NCBI GenBank assembly: GCA_904398675.1
Contig: CAJFPI010000139.1
Coordinates: 1 to 10,881, forward strand
Source: an uncultured Oscillospiraceae bacterium
GTDB lineage: Bacteria; Bacillota; Clostridia; Oscillospirales; Oscillospiraceae
Direction of reading: 5' to 3'
Length of the DNA stretch: 10,881 nt
The notes under the pieces were generated by a model. It was not told where the DNA came from. It did not search any database and worked only from the letters and a program-made list of their open reading frames with translations. The first letter of the stretch is position 1; every line of letters begins with the position of its first letter. Both the position numbers and the translations under genes were made by a program. Positions 5,773-10,881 of the stretch are shown one piece after another.

Positions 5773-7263
5773 TTATACCTGCTCCAGGAAACGGAGGAAG
5801 GCCGCCTGCCCCTCCGGGGTGCGCTTATAGACGCCGGCGCATTCCAGCACCTGGGCGAAGACGAGCCCGGTCTCCTTCTTGACAATCTCCATGGCGTTTT
5901 CCCTGGTGATGGCATAGCGGGGGGCAAATGCCTCCGCCCAGTCGGCATGGGCCGCTGTCAGGGGATCGGCCCGCAGGTCGCCGCCGTCAGCCAGTTTGTC
6001 CGCCACGGCGGCCAGCTCCGCCTTGAGCCGGGCGGGGAGGACCGCCAGGCCCATCACCTCGATCAGGCCGATATTCTCCTTCTTGATGTGGTGGAGCTCC
6101 TGGTGGGGATGATAGAGACCCAGGGGGAACTCCTCCGTGGTCAGGTTGTTGCGCAGCACCAGATCCAGCTCGTAGCGCTCCCCTCTCCGACGGGCGATGG
6201 GGGTGATGGTATTGTGGGGCGTTCCATCCGTTTCAGCGTAAATAACCGCCTTCTCGTCGGTATAGCCCCGCCAGGAGGCGAGAATCCGGTCCGCCAGATC
6301 CACCAGGCGGCCAGCATCCTTGCAGGAGATCCGAACCACCGACATAGGCCATTTTACGATGCCGGCCTCCACGTCCTCATAGCCTGGGAAGGTAAACGGT
6401 GTCTCCACCGGCGCGCGCTCCATGGCAAAGGTGTACCGCCCGCCCTGGAAGTGGTCGTGGGCCAGGATGGAGCCTCCCACGATGGGCAGGTCCGCATTGG
6501 AGCCCACAAAGTAGTGGGGGAACTGGCGCACGAAGTCCAGAAGCTTTGCAAAGCAGGCCCGGTCGATCTTCATGGGGGTGTGGACGCTGTTGAGGCAGAT
6601 GCAGTGCTCATTGTAGTACACATAGGGGGAGTACTGCAGGAACCAGGGAGAACCGTTGATCGTAATGGGGATCATGCGGTGGTTTTGGCGGGCAGGATGG
6701 TTGACCCGCCCTGCGTACCCCTCGTTCTCCGCGCACAGCTGGCACCTGGGGTAGCTGGAGGCGGGCAGGTCTCGGGCCGCGGCGATGGCCTTGGGGTCCT
6801 TCTCCGGCTTGGATAAATTGATCGTAATATCCAGCTGCCCGTAGATTGTATCCGCCTTCCACTGCATATCCCTGGCAATCCGGTCCCGGCGGATATAGTT
6901 GGTGTCTTGACTGAAGGCATAGAACCAGTCCGTGGCCGTCCGGGGGCTCTCCCGGTAAAGAGACCGGAATTTCGCAATCACCTGGGCAGGGCGGGGCGTC
7001 AGGCGGCCCATCAGCTCGGTGTCGAAGAGATCCCGGTACACCACCGAGTTCTCCGACAAAACGCCCCGCTGATAGGCGTCATCTAAAAGCCGCTCCAGAA
7101 TAGGGGCCAGCTCCAGCTCCCCCCATTCCTGGCCGGGATCGGTAAAGCTGTCCATCCGGAGCGTGTCCAGGATGGTGTTTACCGCCCAGATGTATTCGTT
7201 CTCCTCAATCAGGCCGGTACGCAGCGCGTATGCCGCCAGCTGGGAAACTTCTTTGTCAATCAC
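5773..7263 (-). CDS. galT: Galactose-1-phosphate uridylyltransferase, Firmicutes class II, 496 aa
   Basis: GalT swaps UMP between UDP-glucose and galactose-1-phosphate, the central step of the cytoplasmic Leloir pathway. The protein matches the Firmicutes-type (class II) family from start to end: the N-terminal VSQLAAYALRTGLIEENEYIWAVN, a CQLC pair at about 174-177, NEHCICLNSVHTPMKI, and the active-site stretch GGSILAHDHFQGG with H269, H271 and Q273; later LRNNLTTEEFPLGLYHPH completes the signature. The length agrees with the family (about 490-515). I chose GTG 7263 because GAGGTG sits 6 nt upstream and homologues begin with a similar short MIxxLxxL segment; the frame extends 18 codons upstream to an ATG at 7317, but those codons cover a strong hairpin. 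It follows the mgl genes in the same direction after a terminator, which fits a galactose utilisation locus. galK and galE are not in the window. Confidence 0.97.
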   Translation of the reverse strand: MIDKEVSQLAAYALRTGLIEENEYIWAVNTILDTLRMDSFTDPGQEWGELELAPILERLLDDAYQRGVLSENSVVYRDLFDTELMGRLTPRPAQVIAKFRSLYRESPRTATDWFYAFSQDTNYIRRDRIARDMQWKADTIYGQLDITINLSKPEKDPKAIAAARDLPASSYPRCQLCAENEGYAGRVNHPARQNHRMIPITINGSPWFLQYSPYVYYNEHCICLNSVHTPMKIDRACFAKLLDFVRQFPHYFVGSNADLPIVGGSILAHDHFQGGRYTFAMERAPVETPFTFPGYEDVEAGIVKWPMSVVRISCKDAGRLVDLADRILASWRGYTDEKAVIYAETDGTPHNTITPIARRRGERYELDLVLRNNLTTEEFPLGLYHPHQELHHIKKENIGLIEVMGLAVLPARLKAELAAVADKLADGGDLRADPLTAAHADWAEAFAPRYAITRENAMEIVKKETGLVFAQVLECAGVYKRTPEGQAAFLRFLEQV

Positions 7264-7269
7264 ACAAAT

Positions 7270-7275
7270 CACCTC
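7270..7275 (-). promoter_or_regulatory. Ribosome binding site that sets the galT GTG start
   Basis: GAGGTG is 6 nt from GTG 7263. No comparable site precedes the upstream in-frame ATG codons at 7317 and 7296, so this decides the start. Confidence 0.7.
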
Positions 7276-7285
7276 ATTCAATCTT

Positions 7286-7310
7286 GCTGCCCGCATCCGC
7301 TGCGGGCAGC
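7286..7310. repeat. Perfect 10-bp stem-loop in the galT leader
   Basis: GCTGCCCGCA (7286-7295) and TGCGGGCAGC (7301-7310) pair perfectly around a 5-nt loop. It sits about 23 nt before the galT start and about 10 nt before its ribosome site. No U tract follows in either direction, so it is not a standard terminator; an operator, an mRNA-stabilising structure or a translational control hairpin are all possible. Confidence 0.6.
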
Positions 7311-7370
7311 CGCTCATGGCGGTGAGCTGCAGACCGCAGAACCGGCTGCTCTCTGCCCACTCCCCGCCAG

Positions 7371-7385
7371 AATGGCGCAGCCATT
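7371..7385. repeat. 15-nt palindrome AATGGC-GCA-GCCATT, galT upstream region
   Basis: Perfect 6-bp arms around 3 nt, between the mgl terminator and galT. A second small inverted repeat, TTCTG...CAGAA, is at 7397-7412. Either may be a regulator site for galT; no convincing -35/-10 pair was found in 7311-7425. Confidence 0.35.
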
Positions 7386-7425
7386 TTCAGGCGTCGTTCT
7401 GTTACCGCAGAATTTCCAAAAGAAA

Positions 7426-7471
7426 AGCCGCTGCAAAGCAGACAACTTTGAGAATCTGCATTGCAGCGGCT
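7426..7471 (-). terminator. Strong terminator after mglC
   Basis: Outer arms AGCCGCTGCAA (7426-7436) and TTGCAGCGGCT (7461-7471) pair perfectly; after an A/A mismatch the inner arms GCAGA/TCTGC extend the stem to 16 pairs with a 12-nt loop. On the minus strand it runs into TTTTCTTTTGG, a clear U tract. It starts 13 nt after the mglC stop and separates the mgl operon from galT. Confidence 0.9.
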
Positions 7472-7484
7472 GCGGGACAAAGGA

Positions 7485-9143
7485 TTACTTCTTCTGGACG
7501 TACTTGAGGCAGTCGAGCATAACAGCCACAAGGATGATAATACCAGAGAAGACGAACTGCAGGTTGGCGTCAATACCCAGAACAGTAAGGGCATAGGTGA
7601 GGGCGGTGAAGATGAACACGCCCACCACAACGCCGGAGATCTTGCCGATACCGCCAGTGAAGGACACGCCGCCCACCACGCAGGCCGCGATGGCGTCCAT
7701 CTCCCAGCCCTGGCCGTAGGCGGCAGAGCCGGAACCGGTCATGCGGATGCACTCCAGCCAGGAGCCAAACCCGTACAGGATGCCCGCCAGGATAAAGGCG
7801 CCCACAGTAACCTTAAACACGGAGATACCGGAAACCGCCGCCGCCTCGGGGTTGCCGCCCACGGCGAAAAGGTTCTTGCCAAAGGTGGTCTTATTCCAGA
7901 TAAACCATACGACAACCACCGCGGCTACCGCCCACAAAATGATGGTGGGGAACTTACCGATCCGGGGGATGATCATGCTGGGAATGCTGCTGTCGATGGC
8001 GCCAAAGGACACACCCTTGGTGGAGTAAGTCACCAGGCCGAAAATCACCAGCATGGTGGCCATGGTGGAGATGAAGGGGTGCATCTTGAACTTGGCCGTG
8101 AAGAAACCGGCAATCGTGGTAAAGATGGTGCACAGGACAATGCACACCAGCAGGGCCAGAATCACCCGCGCCAGAACAGGCAGGCCGGAGAAATCAAAGA
8201 GATGTCCAAACACACCGCCGGTATTGGGACCATTGTGCATGATGATGGTGGCAGCTGTCATGCCCATGCCCACCATACGGCCGATGGAGAGGTCCGTACC
8301 TGCCAGCAAAATCAGTCCTGCCACGCCCAGGGCCAGGAACATTCTCGGGGAGGCCTGCTGCAGGATGTTGAGGATGTTGTCCACCGTCAGCAGCTGGGTG
8401 CCGCCCTTCACCGCCGGGGTGATGAAACACAGGGCGGCAAAGATAATGATGATAGCGATGTACAGGCCGTTTTTCAGCAGGAAATTCCGGCGGTTGAAGG
8501 TATACCGGTAATTCTCCCAGCGCTGTGCCATGGACTGGGCAAAGGTGAACTTGGACATGCGCAGCAGATCGATCATGTGGTACTTGTGATCGATGGCGGC
8601 ATGCCGCCGGTCCTTTGCCGCCTGCAGGTCCTTGCTCAGCTGCATTTTCGCGTCAAACAGGCGGTTCTTATGGACATATTTCTCGTCCTTGATTTCCCGC
8701 TGATCGCTCAGCTTGGCCATAACCGCCTGGTGCTCTTTGTTGAGATCCGCTACAGCTGCCTGGTATTTTTCCTGCGCAAGGACCTTCTCCTCCTTGGCGC
8801 TGTCCTTCACGGCAGTATAGTAGTCCTTTTTAAAGTGCTCCTTGAGATAGCCCTCTGCCTGGGAGATCAGCTTGTCGATCTCGCCCTTGTTGCGGGCCTC
8901 CACAGCCTTGGCCTTCTCCAGCGCCTTTTTGCACTCTGCGATCTTGGCCGCTTTTTCCTCAGGGGTATAGATGCGGTCCCGTTTCAGGCTCTCGATATTA
9001 CCCTGAATCTCAATGACCTGATCGGTGCCGTCTGCCCGGAGGGCGTCAATCTTTTCCTGGATGCCGCCGACATACTCGTCAATCGGCCGGCGCAGCTGAC
9101 TCTCCTGTTCAGCCGTGAGAATTTTCTTGTTATCAGTTGCCAT
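7485..9143 (-). CDS. mglC: Galactose/methyl-galactoside ABC transporter permease with long N-terminal coiled-coil extension, 552 aa
   Basis: The C-terminal ~325 residues are a BPD_transp_2-type permease for sugars (RbsC/MglC family). Hydrophobic helices start at about residue 227 (NGLYIAIIIIFAALCF). Family signatures are LALGVAGLILLAGTDLSIGR, the coupling-loop region KTTFGKNLFAVGGNPEAAAVSGI, and DAIAACVVGGVSFTGGIG near the C-terminus, ending LDCLKYVQKK. It pairs with MglA to import galactose or related sugars. The first ~225 residues are hydrophilic, rich in Lys, Glu, Ala and Gln, and look like long coiled-coil helices (about 12-190). E. coli MglC is 336 residues, so this is a large extension. 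I saw no catalytic or binding motif in it. Start ATG 9143 has GGAG 9 nt upstream; 15 nt separate it from the mglA stop. Sugar specificity is inferred from similarity and from galT next door. Confidence 0.92.
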   Translation of the reverse strand: MATDNKKILTAEQESQLRRPIDEYVGGIQEKIDALRADGTDQVIEIQGNIESLKRDRIYTPEEKAAKIAECKKALEKAKAVEARNKGEIDKLISQAEGYLKEHFKKDYYTAVKDSAKEEKVLAQEKYQAAVADLNKEHQAVMAKLSDQREIKDEKYVHKNRLFDAKMQLSKDLQAAKDRRHAAIDHKYHMIDLLRMSKFTFAQSMAQRWENYRYTFNRRNFLLKNGLYIAIIIIFAALCFITPAVKGGTQLLTVDNILNILQQASPRMFLALGVAGLILLAGTDLSIGRMVGMGMTAATIIMHNGPNTGGVFGHLFDFSGLPVLARVILALLVCIVLCTIFTTIAGFFTAKFKMHPFISTMATMLVIFGLVTYSTKGVSFGAIDSSIPSMIIPRIGKFPTIILWAVAAVVVVWFIWNKTTFGKNLFAVGGNPEAAAVSGISVFKVTVGAFILAGILYGFGSWLECIRMTGSGSAAYGQGWEMDAIAACVVGGVSFTGGIGKISGVVVGVFIFTALTYALTVLGIDANLQFVFSGIIILVAVMLDCLKYVQKK

Positions 9144-9158
9144 ATGCAATTTCTCCCA

Positions 9159-10667
9159 TTATAGGTATTTTGCACTGAGACGCAAAAGCTCTTCCTGATT
9201 CGTCTCCTTGGTGTTCACAATTCCAGACAGATGTCCGTTGGACATCACGCCGATCCGATTGGTAATTCCCAGAATCTCAGGCATCTCGGAAGATACGACA
9301 ATAATCGTCTTTCCCTGCTTGGCCATCCGGATAATCAGCTCATAGATCTCATATTTGGCGCCCACATCGATACCGCGGGTGGGCTCGTCCATCATAAAGA
9401 CCTGCGGCTCCCGTTCCAGCCATTTGCCGAAGATGACCTTCTGCTGGTTGCCGCCGGAAAGGCTCGTGATCATATCATCCGGTCCCATGCACTTGGTACG
9501 CATGACTTTGATTTCCTTGTTGGTGGCCTTTATCATTTTGGGGTTGGAGAGGGCCAGACCGGTTTTATACTGATCCAGATTGGCAATCGTTGTGTTAAAC
9601 GTCAAATCGCACTTGAGAAACAGGCCATTGGCTTTGCGTTCCTCGGTAATCAGGGCAAAGCCGTGTTCTATGGCCTCCTTCGCATCGTCAAAATTCATCA
9701 GGTGGCCCTTGAAATAGACCCGTCCTGCCGCCCGGGTGCGGACGCCGAAAAGGGTCTCCAAAAGCTCTGTACGCCCTGCACCCACCAGGCCGTAAAGGCC
9801 AAAGATCTCGCCCTCCCTTACATCAAAGGAAATATCCTGCAGATAGGGCGCATACTTGGTGGAAAGGTGCTGAACGGACAAAATCGTGTCGCCGGGCGTG
9901 TTGTCCACCGGGGGGAACCGGCTCTCCAGGGAGCGGCCCACCATGGCGGTGATCAATTCATTCATGTTGGTGTCCTGGGCGGCCTTGGTCATCACCAGAT
10001 TGCCGTCCCGCAGGACCGAGATCTCATCACAGATCTCGAAGATCTCATCCATCTTATGAGAAATATAGATCAGCGCAATGCCCTCTTCCTTGAGCATCCG
10101 CATCATCTCAAAGAGCTTGTCTACCTCCTGCACGGTCAAAGAGGACGTGGGCTCGTCCAGAACAATGACCTGGGAGTTGTAGGAGATCGCCTTGGCAATC
10201 TCGCACATCTGGCGCTGGGAGACAGACATATTCCGCATGGGCTGGTTCAAATTCACGGTCATGCCGAGCTTGCGGAAGAGCTCAGCCGCCTTTTTCTTCA
10301 TGCTCCGCTCGTCCACGACCCCAACGGAATTGGTGGGGTAGCGGCCGAGGAACAGGTTGTCGATCACATTCCGCTCCAGGCACTGGTTTAACTCCTGGTG
10401 AACCATGGCAATCCCGTTCTCCAGGGCGTCCTTTGGCCCGGAAAAGCTGATTTCCTTGCCGTTTAGGTAAATCTTCCCCTCGTCCTTCTGGTAGGTGCCG
10501 AACAGGCACTTCATCATGGTGGACTTACCGGCGCCGTTTTCGCCCATAAGCCCCATGACCGTACCGCGCTTAACATCCAGATTGATATGGTCAAGCACAC
10601 GGTTGCGGCCAAAAGACTTGCTCATACCGCGGATCGACAGGACGATATCGTTTTTCGCGTCTGCCAT
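9159..10667 (-). CDS. mglA: Galactose/methyl-galactoside ABC transporter ATP-binding protein, 502 aa
   Basis: This is a double ATPase of the sugar class (MglA/RbsA/XylG family) that powers the permease encoded downstream. NBD1 has Walker A GENGAGKST (42-50), a signature-like MSVSQRQ (147-153) in place of LSGGQ, Walker B VIVLDEPTSSL (167-177) and switch His204. NBD2 has a degenerate Walker A GLVGAGRTE (Arg in place of the Lys), a canonical signature LSGGNQQK (403-410), Walker B VFMMDEPTRGID (423-434) and Ser460 where the switch His is expected. This asymmetry is normal for the family, in which only one composite site is fully active. The length matches E. coli MglA (506). A ribosome site GGGAG lies 8 nt before ATG 10667. 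The TAA stop is followed at once by the mglC ribosome site, so the two are one operon. Galactose rather than ribose specificity rests on overall similarity and the galT neighbour. Confidence 0.95.
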   Translation of the reverse strand: MADAKNDIVLSIRGMSKSFGRNRVLDHINLDVKRGTVMGLMGENGAGKSTMMKCLFGTYQKDEGKIYLNGKEISFSGPKDALENGIAMVHQELNQCLERNVIDNLFLGRYPTNSVGVVDERSMKKKAAELFRKLGMTVNLNQPMRNMSVSQRQMCEIAKAISYNSQVIVLDEPTSSLTVQEVDKLFEMMRMLKEEGIALIYISHKMDEIFEICDEISVLRDGNLVMTKAAQDTNMNELITAMVGRSLESRFPPVDNTPGDTILSVQHLSTKYAPYLQDISFDVREGEIFGLYGLVGAGRTELLETLFGVRTRAAGRVYFKGHLMNFDDAKEAIEHGFALITEERKANGLFLKCDLTFNTTIANLDQYKTGLALSNPKMIKATNKEIKVMRTKCMGPDDMITSLSGGNQQKVIFGKWLEREPQVFMMDEPTRGIDVGAKYEIYELIIRMAKQGKTIIVVSSEMPEILGITNRIGVMSNGHLSGIVNTKETNQEELLRLSAKYL

Positions 10668-10724
10668 TCTCGTTTCTCCCGTTTTCCAAATTTACAGTTT
10701 CAGCGAAAATCTGATTCTGCCGGT

Positions 10725-10736
10725 TTTCTTAAGAAA
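10725..10736. repeat. 12-nt perfect palindrome TTTCTTAAGAAA
   Basis: It lies 57 nt before the mglA ATG and one base from the large inverted repeat at 10738-10813. It may be an operator or simply part of the AT-rich tail after that structure. Confidence 0.4.
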
Positions 10737-10737
10737 C

Positions 10738-10813
10738 TGCTATTAGGGAGAATTCCTTCCGCCGAACGGAGAGATATTGCTCCCCTACGAAGAATTCCTT
10801 CTCCCTAATAGCA
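10738..10813. repeat. 76-nt stem-loop with 15-bp perfect arms upstream of mglA
   Basis: TGCTATTAGGGAGAA (10738-10752) and TTCTCCCTAATAGCA (10799-10813) are exact inverted copies. Inside, AGAATTCCTTC occurs twice in direct orientation (10749-10759 and 10791-10801), and GGAG...CTCC (10768-10783) can form an inner hairpin. No long U tract follows on the minus strand. It may be an intercistronic structure between an upstream gene (mglB would be expected) and mglA, or a small dispersed palindromic element. No coding frame is convincing here. Confidence 0.6.
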
Positions 10814-10848
10814 AGCTGTTATGTCTGAGCGAACAAATCTATCGCCCT

Positions 10849-10879
10849 CTCAGCAGTGACCGTCAAATCACTGGCTGAG
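10849..10879. repeat. Hairpin with one bulge at right window edge
   Basis: CTCAGCAGTGA (10849-10859) pairs with TCACTGGCTGAG (10868-10879) over 11 bp with a single bulged base and an 8-nt loop. With the two structures at 10725-10813 it makes this leader a run of inverted repeats. It could be a terminator part, an RNA structure or a repeat element; it is cut by the window edge. Confidence 0.45.
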
Positions 10880-10881
10880 GA

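Noticed and set aside
5416..6816. A 466-codon plus-strand frame opposite the phosphatase and galT.
   Set aside because: It spans two clear minus-strand genes and their intergenic promoter, has antisense-like composition, and shows no recognisable domain.
7461..9164. A 567-codon open frame on the plus strand opposite mglC.
   Set aside because: It is the antisense shadow of the GC-rich mglC gene: His/Gln/Gly-rich in the first part, no domain, and no ribosome site. The minus frame has a full permease signature.
9231..10391. A 386-codon plus-strand frame opposite mglA.
   Set aside because: Antisense shadow of a complete ABC ATPase gene, with His/Leu/Gly-rich composition typical of such frames.
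10819..10881. Open 20-codon tail on the minus strand ending in TAA, which could be the C-terminus of an upstream gene such as mglB.
   Set aside because: Too short to judge, overlaps the hairpin at 10849-10879, and its residues (ending AIDLFAQT) do not resemble a sugar-binding protein end that I know. More sequence to the right would decide.

Overview
This 10.9 kb window looks like chromosomal DNA from a GC-rich gut Firmicute, probably of the Oscillospiraceae/Ruminococcaceae group. That is an inference from protein character (Firmicutes-type class II GalT, clostridial MglA/MglC, OmpR/HAMP two-component pair), strong AGGAGG-like ribosome sites and GC-rich codon use; the species cannot be named. 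Every supported gene is on the minus strand, so transcription runs from high to low coordinates. I found no tRNA, rRNA, CRISPR array, transposase or phage gene.

In transcription order: (1) 10881-10668 is a gene-poor leader full of inverted repeats. (2) mglA (ATPase) and mglC (permease) form the galactose/methyl-galactoside importer; MglC carries an unusual hydrophilic N-terminal extension of about 220 residues. A strong terminator (7426-7471) follows. The binding-protein gene mglB is not seen and probably lies beyond the right edge. (3) galT, galactose-1-phosphate uridylyltransferase, starts at a GTG chosen by its ribosome site and has a leader hairpin. Import plus GalT gives uptake and entry into the Leloir pathway. 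(4) A NagD-family HAD phosphatase has a near-consensus promoter and a terminator. (5) A 110-residue HxlR-type regulator has its own strong promoter. (6) Four tightly packed genes follow: a polytopic membrane protein of unknown function, an OmpR-type response regulator, a histidine kinase with almost no extracytoplasmic loop, and a two-TM protein of unknown function, ending in a perfect 37-nt palindromic terminator. (7) Last come a possible 36-residue membrane peptide and the first 160 residues of a radical SAM enzyme that runs off the left edge.

The most interesting items are the MglC extension, the compact TM protein/RR/HK/2-TM signalling cassette with a candidate direct-repeat operator, the structured leader before mglA, and the small peptide in front of the radical SAM gene. 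Most of the rest is ordinary metabolism.
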